A DNA stretch of 64,000 bases, taken from the NCBI RefSeq assembly GCF_028372415.1, contig NC_092875.1, forward strand, positions 186,133,022-186,197,021, written 5' to 3'. Position 1 is the stretch's first letter; every line of letters begins with the position of its first letter. This document shows, piece by piece, positions 35,701-46,019 of this stretch. A model generated the notes under the pieces. That model searched no databases. It was given only the letters and a program-made list of their open reading frames with translations, and was not told the DNA's origin. The position numbers were made by a program, and so were the translations under genes. The DNA comes from Notamacropus eugenii. Taxonomy: Eukaryota > Chordata > Mammalia > Diprotodontia > Macropodidae.

Positions 35701-36145
35701 ATATGTCTCCAGCACCCTGGGATTAAAGACTGTCATGTGGAGAGGCAACCTAGTTTTCAAGATCTCTACTTCCAATGGCCAGAGTCTATCCATCTCTTAA
35801 TTCTAGGCATTTTCTCTGGCTATCCCCCATCCCTGGAATACTCTCCTTCCTCAACTCTGCCTACTGGCTTCTCTGGCTTCTTTTAAGTCTCAACTAAAAT
35901 CCTTTTACTGAAAGCCTTTCCCAACCCTTCTTGATTTTAGTGCCCTCTTTCTGTTAATTATTTCCTATTTATCCTGTATATAGCTTGCTTTGTATATATT
36001 AATTTGCATATTATCCCCCCCATTAGATTGTGAGCTCCTTGAGGGCAGAATCTGTCTTTTGCCCCTTTTTGTATCCCCAGCACTTAGAGCATTACCTGGC
36101 ACATAAAAGACATTTAATAAATGTTTATTGATTAATTGATAAATC
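35700..36145 (+). mobile_element. L2 3' ORF end and terminus
   Basis: atttaataaatgtttattga at the end, preceded by ttagattgtgagctccttga and ggctatcccccatccctgga. Confidence 0.83.
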
Positions 36146-36429
36146 ATTGAGATAGAAGTTGAGTTCCACCATACAAAACACTTGGTTATTCCATATGACA
36201 ATTACACATGTAATTGTAAGGTATGTGAAAGGAGTTTCTTGTTCAATTATGAGTGTGACTAGGTGGCCTCTGAAATCCCTTCCAAAAGTGAAATTCTGTG
36301 ACTTTTTTCAGTTAGGACCTTGGGTTGGTAGAAATAATCAATGAATGGCCTAAGCACTCCAATGATATCTCCTTGATATCAAGGGAACTTGAGGAAAGTC
36401 CTCAGTGTGTTGAATACATGCTTTGTAGA

Positions 36430-36720
36430 TGTGTAGTTTCTGGATCCAAATAGAACAAGTCTGATGCTTCTTCTGTACTATAGCCCTTGAGATGCATAAA
36501 TCATATGCCCCCAAAATCTTTCCACCTTCACGCTGACCACCTGATCTTTCAAATGATCCTCAGATAACTTGATTTTAAGACTATTCATCATCCTGGTCTC
36601 CCTTCTCTGAATACTGTCCAATTCATCAACATCCTTCTTAAAATGCGGTGTCTTCAACTGTACACAACCTTCTAGGTAGGGATATGTTCATAAATGTTTA
36701 ATAATTGGCTGCCTGGAAAA
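36430..36720 (-). mobile_element. L3/CR1 3' region
   Basis: atagaacaagtctgatgctt, cttctctgaatactgtccaa and atccttcttaaaatgcggtg are in antisense L3 order. Confidence 0.68.
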
Positions 36721-36989
36721 AAAGTGTATATATAACACACTTGTTAATATTTTCTCCATCACTTTCTTAAGTCTAGGCAACTAAGAAAAACATAAATCAA
36801 GCTCTGCTTTGTAGCCTGAGGTGCAAATGTTCCCACAGGAAATTTAACAATAGGTTTTTCTCAGACAGTGTAAACTGGCTTTAGTATACCTCTATTTCTA
36901 GGTGTCTAACCAGAACTATGAACAGTGAGACTATCAGTGAGACCCTTTGCCTCTCTCAATTCATTCTAAAATCAAGTTAGCTTATCACA

Positions 36990-37210
36990 CCATTGACTAA
37001 AAAGGCCTAAAAGGTCAAGTTCTCCCACTGCATCCTGGGCCATCTCAGTCATACTGATGAATATCTGGTCACTGGATCCAGATGGCTCAGGAGGAGAAAG
37101 TGAGGCTGACCTTGCATAGCTGTCCCTCACTCAAATCAAAGTCAAGTGCGAGTCATGTCATCATTTCTCTGATGTCACGGTCCTTTTTGAAAACAAAGGA
37201 CAAACATACA
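36990..37210 (+). mobile_element. SINE tail-B element
   Basis: cactgcatcctgggccatct, ctggtcactggatccagatg and catcatttctctgatgtcac. Confidence 0.78.
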
Positions 37211-37246
37211 ACAGCACAAATTGTTCAACCATATTAAATTAATTAA

Positions 37247-37490
37247 AATTTTAATTAAACTGAAGCATAATAAATTCTACTCCAAACCTCTATTTTAACC
37301 CTGTGTGTATCTCTCATTCTTAATTGTGTTCCTTGTAAACAACATATTGCTGGATTCTGATTTTTAATCCATTCTGCTATTTGTTTCCTTTTTATGGGTG
37401 AGTTAATCCCATTCACATTCAAAATTATAATTACTATTTGTGAATTGCCTTTCATCTTACTTTTACATGATGATCTGTTAAACAATGTTG
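37247..37490 (-). mobile_element. L1 ORF2 5' end, endonuclease domain start
   Basis: The minus strand translates as LNVNGINSPIKRKQIAEWIK then NQNPAICCLQGTQLRMRDTH, the N-terminal L1 APE-type endonuclease. The catalytic Asn in LNVNG is present. The E of the usual LQET motif is replaced (LQGT). Confidence 0.85.
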
Positions 37491-37770
37491 TTAGCTAATT
37501 TCCCTACTTTTGTATCATCTTCACCTGTGATAAGCAGTTCTTCTGTGTCTTTAATGATGATGATGATAGTGCATTAAGGTTTGCAAAATGCTTTAAAAAT
37601 ATTAACTTATTTTATCCTGACAACAAGGCTGGGGGGAAGATTGAGGCATGGGCTGGGGCCAATTCAAGCTAGTTCAGGTGATCTAAATTTATTGTGAGCA
37701 TTTACACCTCAAAAGTAAGCAAATGCTACAAATTGGTACTTGACTTATTACTTTCCTGATTGTCTAGAGC

Positions 37771-37965
37771 TAGGGACAGGGAACCTGCACTGCTGAGGCC
37801 ACATGTGTTCTTTCAGTCCTGAAGTGGAGCCCTTTGACTGAATCCAAACTTCACAAAAAAATTTTTTTTAGGGGATTTGTTCTGTGAACTTTGTATTCAG
37901 TCAAAGGCTCACATATAACTTTGAGGCTGCAGGTCACTGCAGCCCTAGGTCACTCTAGACTCAAG
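37771..37965. mobile_element. palindromic hAT-type MITE
   Basis: Arms 37827-37860 and 37877-37910 are near-perfect complements (cctttgactgaatccaaact versus complement of tttgtattcagtcaaaggct). The ends carry cagggaacctgca and a gctgcaggtc-type string. Confidence 0.6.
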
Positions 37966-38039
37966 ATAAAGGTACAGATTTCAACTTATAAGAGTGTCAT
38001 GGGTACAGACCCCCATCCTAAAGCTGATTGTTAAACATT

Positions 38040-38215
38040 TACCTGAGTATTACTTGGCATAACTACTCCCACTTACAGATGAAGAAACTGAGGCAAAGCA
38101 GAAGATTAGTGACTTACAGGGGTCACACAGCTAGTTAGCGTCTGAGGCAAGATTTGAACTCGTCTTCCTGACTCCAGGCCCACTGGTCTACCCAATGTCC
38201 CATCTAGCTGCCTCT
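38040..38215 (-). mobile_element. MIR-type CORE-SINE
   Basis: cttacagatgaagaaactga, gggtcacacagctagttagc and gtcccatctagctgcc. A matching outer piece (gtttgcaaaatgctttaaaa) at 37575-37640 may be its far end, split by the MITE at 37771. Confidence 0.78.
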
Positions 38216-38219
38216 GATA

Positions 38220-38590
38220 AAAATATTTAACAGCTCAAGGCAAAGGACAGATTACTGGTGCATTCTATTAGAGACCTTTCTCAAAGCTAATATCAGAGAG
38301 CTGATAATTAATCTTTGGTTGTGGTCATTCAACAAGTTCCCAATCTGTATAATCATGCCATTGTCTAGACTAGAATTCTCCATTTGTTTGTAAGGACCAC
38401 ATGAGAGATTTTTTTCAAATGCATTGATAAAATCTAGGTATGATACCTATATTTATAGAATTCCCCTGATTTAACAGTCTAGTTACCCTGTCAAAAAAAG
38501 AAATGAGTTTAGTCTGGCATAAACTGTTCTTGTTAAAGCTATATTGGTTCTTTGTTTCCTTTTCTGTATGCTCACTGAGGTGTAGGAGGT
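38220..38590 (-). mobile_element. L3/CR1 ORF fragment
   Basis: tcaacaagttcccaatctgt, tagttaccctgtcaaaaaaa and gaaatgagtttagtctggca are antisense L3, homologous to 18230-18470. Confidence 0.75.
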
Positions 38591-38912
38591 GTTCAGGGAG
38601 GACTAGCACTTCTGATGTGAGGGCTGCTCATCCACCTTTGGTGTTCATCTTTCACCCAACTCTCTCCTGTGGCTCCAAGAAACTGTAGCATGTGCAGTGG
38701 CCATACTCTGGTAAAGCAGTCTCAGCATATGAGCTAAAGCAAAACCTGGGCCTCAAACCTGTCGGTGAGTTGGGGGGATGTCTACCCCGGGCATGTAAAG
38801 ACTTCCCTGGGAGGGAGGAAGTGAGCTGATAAGAACAATTTGTTCCAATGACCACGAAGGTGGATGAAGCAGGCATTGTGGAATGCTTAGGGACTGGTCA
38901 GACACAGAAGAT
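38591..38912. other. no feature recognised
   Basis: GC-richer than its surroundings; no family recognised. Confidence 0.4.
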
Positions 38913-38914
38913 AT

Positions 38915-39105
38915 CAAGGTTATCCACTGCATCTTGGGCCAGCCTCTTGACTTCTGTCTTGCCATTGGACTTTGATGACTCTGGAAGAGAGAGTGAAGCT
39001 GACGACTTTGCGTAACTCTGCCTCACTTAAATCCAATTTAAGTGGGAGTCAAGACATACCTTAAGTTTTCATTGGCCCTTTTAAAAAATGAAAGATGAAC
39101 AAAAT
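38915..39105 (+). mobile_element. SINE tail-B element
   Basis: tatccactgcatcttgggcc, gccattggactttgatgact and gcctcacttaaatcca. Confidence 0.68.
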
Positions 39106-39505
39106 CTGCTCACTAACCATTCCTTTAATAATACATTCTAAAATCTCACCAGGAATCCTGGCTGGTTTTTGATAGGCAGAGATATCAATACCACGGAAAG
39201 TTTCTGGGAAAGAGAGACAACATCTTTCTAGAGCCCCATCAGCTTTCCTGGGTCTGATTTTCACTTTAAAAAGAAATGAATTCACCCAAAGAACAAGGCT
39301 GTCAGTCTACTAAAAATCCAACAGCAGCACTATTGACCCTTTTTTTCTTCCTGAGCATTTTTAGTAAAGACTGCTTCTAAGTTGACTCAATTGTTCTTAA
39401 TGCAACTCATTTGCTCTGCATTTCTCTACTGACCTTGAATCACAGAATTCACATTCCTCTTCACATCCTCTACTCCAGTGTCCAGTCCGTAAGCACTCAG
39501 TTGCA
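39106..39505. other. no feature recognised
   Basis: The first bases resemble L3 antisense (accattcctttaataataca); the rest is unassigned. Confidence 0.35.
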
Positions 39506-39509
39506 CATT

Positions 39510-40225
39510 AGTATGTAAAAAAGCAGAAATAGTCATCATGATCTCAGACAAAGTCAAAGTCAAAACAGACTTAATCAAAAGTGAAAAACAGAGAAACTTA
39601 TGCCATGTGTCAGCAATGTTATTCAATATTGTTTCAGACCATTTAGGATATGTAGACAGTATAAAATACCTGAGCATATACCTGCCAAAACAGACACAGG
39701 AACTATCTGAACATAAATATAAAGCACTTTTTATACAAATAAACTCAGATCTAAATAATTGAAGTAATACTTATAGTTCATGGGTAGGTAAAGCCAATAT
39801 AATTTTGAAAATGACAATTTTACCTAACTAATCTATTTATTCAATGTCATCCTAATTAAATTATTAAAAATTATTTTCCTAAGTTAGGAAAAATAATAAC
39901 AAAGTTCATTTAGAAGAATAAGAGGTCAGGAACTTCAAAGAAACTAGGGAAGAAGATGTAAAGGAAGGAGATTCAGCAGTACCAGACCTTAAATTATATT
40001 ATAAAGGAGAACATTGTTTAAGTCTAAAAAGAATAATTTTGAATTAAAATACTCTTGTATAAATAAAACATATGTAGCCAAGAATAGAAGGAATGCAGAA
40101 AATTGAAGTTAAGAATTTTCATAGACAATCGCTCAGATAGAATGTGACTGGGTTGGAATATTATTGTGGTGTAGGAAATTATGAGTTGGTTGATTTAGAA
40201 AAGGATGGAAAGACTTGGACTTTTG
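39510..40225 (+). mobile_element. L1 derivative sharing ORF2 deletions with the copy at 30385
   Basis: It begins in early-ORF2-type sequence (atcatgatctcagacaaag). At 39613 it jumps to ttattcaatattgttt and at about 39650 to tagacagtataaaatacc. It then continues colinearly through late ORF2 (accagaccttaaattatatt, matching the outer L1 at 50490). No open frame survives. Confidence 0.72.
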
Positions 40226-40309
40226 AAGGAAGATAGTACACCCACCTTCAGATAAACAGATGGTAGGAGGAAATAAGTATAGTATGAGAGTATATGTTTA
40301 TAGACATCT

Positions 40310-40377
40310 ATGTATATACCTATATATCTCTGTCTGTCTGATCTATCTATACATCTATCTGTCCATCTATCTGTCCG

Positions 40378-40434
<57 letters not shown>

Positions 40435-40465
40435 ATCTATCCATCTGTCTATCCATCTATCTCCA
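40310..40465. repeat. (ATCT)n tetranucleotide microsatellite
   Basis: About 14 near-perfect ATCT units at 40377-40434, with degenerate TCTG/TCCA flanks. Confidence 0.95.
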
Positions 40466-40599
40466 CGCTTAATTGTAGCTTTCTTTAGGGTAGAGTGGAA
40501 GACAGGGGGAAAATAAAGTAAAATGTACAGCAGAGGACAAAAGAAAACCAACAAGGAAGCAAAGAAAAGCTAGGCAGTTTTGAAAACAATATGTAGTAT

Positions 40600-40740
40600 T
40601 TATTATATAGGTTTTCTTGAAATGGAAATTTATTGTTTTATATTGAATCCTCTCTTATGGTCTGCTGTGTACATGGCAATGTGGTTTTTTCTTTTCTCAT
40701 TTTGTATTTAAATTTAAAATAAAAATATTTACAAAAAAAA
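40600..40740 (+). mobile_element. L1 3' end with A-rich tail
   Basis: A late 3'UTR-type L1 ending (ttgtatttaaatttaaaata) finishes in aaaaaaaa at 40732-40740. It probably terminates the element at 39510 after the ATCT microsatellite. Confidence 0.5.
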
Positions 40741-40909
40741 GAATAAAGGGAAGAAATCAACTGAAAAACAAATGGTAATAGTTGTTGCATAAATAAAAGA
40801 ATGGTTACAGCAAAAATCTTCTCTAATGTCCCTCACACAGCCCTGGGGCCTTTGGTCTGTTTTCCTCTGTTCCACTTATTGCCACATCATTGACATGGAA
40901 ATAAATGGA

Positions 40910-41035
40910 TAGTATCACAGATGTATAATTAGAAGAGATCTGAGAAGTCATCCAGTCCAAGCCTTTCGTTTTATCAGTGAGGAAAATGAGGTCTATACAG
41001 GAGTGTGATGAAACCAGTTGGTAACAGCTGGAAAG
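40910..41035 (-). mobile_element. MIR-related SINE
   Basis: agaagagatctgagaagtca, tccagtccaagcctttcgtt. Confidence 0.5.
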
Positions 41036-41216
41036 CTGATAGTTAAAATTTAAATGTGAGTAATTACACTTCAGAAATCAGCAAATGCTTGATTTGTTAT
41101 TTTGTTTATTTCATAGACTGAAAAAAACTTATGGTGATAATGTTAATAATGCTGAATAAATTTAAAAGTGTGTTCTGTGTACCTCCCCCCTGACCCAAGA
41201 ACCTATTGTTCTCCAA

Positions 41217-41445
41217 AGGAATCTCAGTTTCCTCATGTGTAAAATGGGGATAATGCTATTTGTACTGCCTATCACCCACTATTTCTAGGATTTTAGAGTC
41301 TGAAGCATATTTTGGGGTCCAGATGAATTTAGTAACCCCATCCCTGGGTCACACGAATAGTATATGGCAAAGTCCGGATTCAACCTCAGGATCTCTGACT
41401 TGAAAGTTCAAGGATTTTTCCACTGTAGCACCTATACCCTTTGAG
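41217..41445. mobile_element. MIR fragments, plus (41217-41290) then minus (41300-41445)
   Basis: Plus: atctcagtttcctcatgtgt and aaaatggggataatgctatt. Minus: ccctgggtcacacgaatagt, ggattcaacctcaggatctc. Confidence 0.5.
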
Positions 41446-41569
41446 GCACCCCTCTGTTCCCCATTAGACTCTGCTTTAAGAAGGCAAGAATGTGCTTTGA
41501 ATGGAATTTTGCATCCTATTCAGAAATTTAGATATTGATCTAACTGATTTTATTGTAGCCCTCCCTTCT

Positions 41570-41719
41570 TGTTCTTCTCCTCCTCTTCCTCCTTCTCCTT
41601 CTCCTTCTCCTTCTCCTTCTCCTTCTTCTTCTTCTTCTTCTTCTTCTTCTTCTTCTTCTTCTTCTTCTTCTTCTTCTTCTTCTTCTTCTTCTTCTTCTTC
41701 TTCTTCTTCTTCTTCTTCT
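41570..41719. repeat. (CTT)n / polypyrimidine microsatellite
   Basis: (CTT)n of about 32 pure units (41623-41719), preceded by CTTCTC units. The plus strand is pyrimidine throughout. All long Ser, Phe or Glu frames here are repeat artefacts. Confidence 0.97.
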
Positions 41720-42095
41720 GTCTGGGCCACCGAATTAGAGTCAGTGGAACTTCCCCATATGTACTTTAAAACCAAATTCAGCCTCTGAACCTTCAAAGTC
41801 TGTGTCTCTTAAGCCCTGAAATTTCCTGCTGTTACCATTCTTGGTTCACTCTTCTGAAAGAACCCTGCCCTTGGATATTCATTAGTAAAAAAGGGAGCGC
41901 AAGGCGCCAGAATCTTCTTCCATTGACAGCCTCCCTTCTGATACCCCCATCCCTTCTTTCCATTTAGCTCATCCCTGCCCTGCAGAGCTGATTTGGCTAC
42001 TCCTGAATCTAAACTAAAAGACCTGGGGAACTTTAAATTTCTGTGTCTTGGAAGCCTAAGATGTCTGTAGCAGAAGTATATCATTGTCAAAATTG

Positions 42096-42310
42096 TGTTC
42101 ATCATTCATTGCCGAAGAAGACCATGCCATCAGAGAAATGATGGCATGACTTGCACGTGACTTTGTTTTGTGTGAGGGAGGTCTGTACAATGTCACCAGT
42201 TTCACTTTTCCTCCAGGGTCATCTGAATTCAGTGACCAGATATTCATCAGGATAACTGGAGATGGCCCAGGATGCACTGGGAGACCTTGGGCCCTTTAGG
42301 CCAAGGTCTT
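42096..42310 (-). mobile_element. SINE tail-B element
   Basis: gaagaccatgccatcagaga, gacttgcacgtgactttgtt and agtgaccagatattcatcag, the same tail as in 11905-12060. Confidence 0.75.
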
Positions 42311-42540
42311 TGTAGATTCTCACTTAGGGTGAGGTAACACCTATTTGTTGAATAGGCCTGTTTAAGAAGTAGCCAGGGCATGGCCCCTTTAATGAGACAA
42401 AGAAAAAGAAAGACATCAGGCTGGGTGTGAAACGGCAACAGTTACTATTGATAACCACTCTAAAGCCAAGAGGGTCCAGAAGAGCCCTTAGGCAGGGGCC
42501 CATTGGTGTCCCAGCTTCAGAGTGCACTAATTTTAAGGTT

Positions 42541-42783
42541 TTGGGAAAGGAAAAGACAGGACAGGACAGGGAAGGACAGGAAAGGACAAGGAAGGACAGG
42601 AAAGGAAAGGAAAGGAAAGGAAAGGAAAGGAAAGGAAAGGAAAGGAAAGGAAAGGAAAGGAAAGGAAAGGAAAGGAAAGGAAAGGAAAGGAAAGGAAAGG
42701 AAAGGAAAGGAAGGACAGGACAGGACAGGAAAGGAAAGGAAAGGAAAGGAAAGGAAAGGAAAGGAAAGGAAAGGAAAGGAAAA
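42541..42783. repeat. (AAAGG)n / polypurine pentanucleotide microsatellite
   Basis: More than 30 AAAGG units interrupted by GGACA clusters at 42553-42600 and 42711-42730. The plus strand is almost all purine apart from the C of GGACA. The Lys/Gly/Glu/Arg frames are repeat artefacts. Confidence 0.97.
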
Positions 42784-42784
42784 G

Positions 42785-43925
42785 AATGTTCTTAATGTTC
42801 TATCAGTTGAGGGAAAAGGAACCAACCCCCTTTGGCAGAAGGGGTTTCCTCATTTGGGAATTTCCTATACTGATGAAATTAGAGGTCCAGTCCCTAAGAA
42901 TGGGGGAAGGGTGGCAAAGTGGGCCCTCACCAGTCAGAACACCATAGCCTTTCAAGCAAAGGTGATCATAATTATGGTTTAAAGATAGTAGCTATCTTTA
43001 GCTTGCTTATTTCTCTATTGCAGCTGACCAAATGACTGTGAAGTCTCTCTTTTGTACTGACTGCCTCTGTGTGATACCTACATGATACTTCCTGGATGAG
43101 GTTCTGTGCATTGTTAGAACAGCTTGGGGTGGGTGGCTGTGGTGTGGTGGGAAGAAGATTCCTTCTGGTCTGACAGCAGTCACTTGAGAAGGGTTCATTA
43201 GAGTAGGTGGTTGTTGTATTGACATGTTCTCCCCAAAGCATTCCCAAAATAATTCTAAGGCCTGCAGGAAGTGTTGCTGGCAGCCGCTCGGATGGGTGAG
43301 TTCTTATCTTGACCACAGAGCTTGCCCTTCTTTCCTTCATGCATGGCCCAATGAGCTGTGGCCTTAAGGCCAGCCAAGGCATTAAGTGAAAGTAAGCAAC
43401 ACCTGGTGCTGTACAAATACCATCATCCCTCAAATTACTTCTCCCAGGAAAAAAATGATTCCTGGATGGATGCAGCAGCTGGAACTTTCCAAGAGAGCTT
43501 TCTATGAGAGAAATATAGATCCGCAAGGTGTAGAACTCTCCCATAGTCCTGCTGCATCAGCAGCTAAGCATAACGTGTGGAAGGGAGGTTGACTGAGCTG
43601 CTTACTGATGTTGGTTAGAAACCAAAGTAGCTTAATTTAGAATTTTCTCATCTATTATGGGACAAAAAACCAAAACCACCTGCTCTCTGGTATATGTGGA
43701 GATGTGGAATGACAGGCTAACTGAGATGAGCAAGATGGCGTGTTAAGGGACCCACTGAAGGACCTCCAGCTTGGCTCCTTGACCTTCAGGACTGAGACTA
43801 TCTGAGCACAGAGAGTTCTTAGCTCCAACATGGCTTATATGTTGTTCAGAGTTTAAACTCTGCAGTGTTATAGGTAAAAATGTATGGAGAGTTTTGTGAC
43901 TTGCTAGCCTCTTCATATTGTACAT
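42785..43925. other. unassigned, possible L1 5'-end relic near 43732
   Basis: A minus-strand frame of 190 codons (42972-43544) is the longest non-repeat open frame outside L1. It shows no motif I know and a low-complexity Pro/Thr patch. An L1-start-like caagatggcg lies at 43731. Confidence 0.4.
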
Positions 43926-43929
43926 AATT

Positions 43930-44019
43930 ATTAGTCAATAAACTAATCAGTTAATAGTGCCTGCCATGTACCTGGCCCTGTGCTTTGTACTGACAATACA
44001 AATACAAAAGAGAGACAAC
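43930..44019 (-). mobile_element. L2 3' end, left of an L1 insertion
   Basis: cagttaatagtgcctgccat, then ggccctgtgctttgtactga. It continues at 44183 (cgcattttcaagcagcatgt). Confidence 0.5.
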
Positions 44020-44165
44020 AAATCAAATTACTGCCCATCACAGGGAGAGAGGGGAGGTAAGGGAGACAGAGAGAAAATTTGGAACTCAAAATTTTTTAAA
44101 AATGAATATTAAAAATTGTCTTTACAGGTAGCTGGGGGAAAATAAAATATTATTTAAAAATCCAG
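44020..44165 (+). mobile_element. very short L1 3' end with target duplication
   Basis: agaaaatttggaactcaaaa, then atgaatattaaaaattgtct and aataaaatattatttaaaaa form an L1 3' terminus. Duplication tacaaaagagagacaac (44003-44019) and tacgaaagagagacaac (44166-44182), 16 of 17 identical. Confidence 0.8.
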
Positions 44166-44252
44166 TACGAAAGAGAGACAACCCGCATTTTCAAGCAGCA
44201 TGTATTTTACTAGGAGTATTCTATAATGTATTCCCAGGAAGAAAATACAGGA

Positions 44253-44254
<2 letters not shown>

Positions 44255-44288
<34 letters not shown>

Positions 44289-44440
44289 CATACATATACA
44301 CATATATATATATATCATATGGATATGTGTGCGTATATATACACACACACATGTACATCTATATATGCACACACATGTATATATATATACATACACACAC
44401 ACACACATATATATATACATATGTATATATACACACCTAC
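44255..44440. repeat. compound (TA)/(CA) microsatellite
   Basis: atatatatatata, acacacacac and tatata blocks. Confidence 0.93.
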
Positions 44441-45182
44441 TCTGAATATGGCATTGACTCAAGTATTTTTAATACCTATTCCTGGGCTGGGACTAGCTTA
44501 TTTAACAACTTGCACCTATTTCAGCAGGTAGGAAAACCATGCAGCTATAACTTTAACTCTCAGTTACCTGAGTAACCATTGTGAGTGACTATCCCTGCCA
44601 ATATCATAGCTCATTAGCCTCCACCAGAGGCTACCAATTACAAATGTATAAATTTACCATTTACAAATGCACTGGTTACAATTCAGCCATGTATAATCGC
44701 AATGAAAACATTCATTGAAAATGCAAGGCAAACATAGATTTTTTTATATAACAGTCTACCCAATTATATGCTCCACCAATGCACAGGAGCTTTGAGGAAG
44801 ATAGGCACTCACTTAAAGTCACAGGGCAGAAAAGTACACAATTTGGGAATACATGTGACCAATAAAACTCACATCCCTGAAATTGTAGACTTTGATAGCC
44901 TGTTTCTATCTTAGGAAGAGTTCATAAAAATTCCTTGATAAGCATAGAGTCTATGCTGAACAAATGCTTTGCATGTTAACCTGTGATGATCTATGATGTG
45001 CTTGACTAACTCCTTACTAGGCATGACATTTCAACTGGACTAGTCAATTTACAGGCCAGTTTGTCTGACTCTCTGCTCCCAAGCTTTTAATTTAACCTCT
45101 GTTCCTCAGTTCAGCTGGACTTACACAACAACAATAACTTTAGTGTATATGACTTCCAGCTTCAAAGTTAGATGATGCTTTT
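44441..45182. other. no gene or repeat recognised
   Basis: Unassigned sequence up to the outer L1 target site. Confidence 0.45.
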
Positions 45183-46019
45183 AACGATATGAAACATGGG
45201 AGAGAGGAGGGCAGTGCCAAGATGGCAGAGTGAGAGCAACTACGCACCTAAGCTGTAAGAAAAGCTCCTTCAGATACCTCGTAAAAGAGATTCTGAACAG
45301 ATTTTGGAGGGGCAGAATCCAACTGGAGACAGAATGTGGCAGATTTGCAGTCCAGGACATACTGAAAGGTCTATGGGAAAGATCTGTTGCACATGTTTGG
45401 AGGAGCGCACAGGTTGTACCAGCGCAGTCCCTGCCATGGCAGGGCCTAACAGGAAACCCCAGGCAATCTGAAGCTGCAGACACACTGCAGATTTTCAAAC
45501 ATATTAGCTCAGGATGGGAGCCCAGTGGAACCTAGGGAGAGAGCAGCTCAGAACCCCAGGTAATTGCAGCAGTCACTCCTGGGATTTTCAGCCAGCAGAT
45601 TAAATGTCTATAAGTCACCTCCTTGAACTTTTGGGAGCTAAGATGGCAGAGTGAGTTGCTATCTCCCTCCTCTTCTTGACTTTGAAGAGCCCAGAGAATA
45701 TTACCCCAGGAAAAATCCTGAAATAGTGGGATCAACTGAAGGATTAAAAAGTCTCTTAGCCTTTGAGGCTAGGAAAATCGCTAAGGAGGATCCCTATTGC
45801 TGTGGCTGAAGGGGACCAGTGCAGGACCAGAACTATCCCACACAGCCCCACCTCAGCAAACTGGAAGAAGATGCTGAGCCCCAGTGGGGTGAAACCTTCA
45901 ACCATCAATACCAGGATCCCAGGTGTGCCTCAGCACCCCAGGAGAATTGGGAAGACACTAGTGCAGAGGGATCACCAAAGAAAACTATTGAACTAATAAA
46001 TAAAACTAAGAGTTAGTTT

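Noticed and set aside
40260-40516. Tyr/Leu/Ser-rich repeat frames
   Set aside because: They translate the (ATCT)n microsatellite.
41476-41796. Poly-Glu, poly-Ser and poly-Phe frames
   Set aside because: Produced by the (CTT)n repeat; open in all frames because the unit lacks stops.
42427-42982. Frames of 122 and 159 codons rich in Lys, Gly, Glu and Arg
   Set aside because: They translate the (AAAGG)n repeat.
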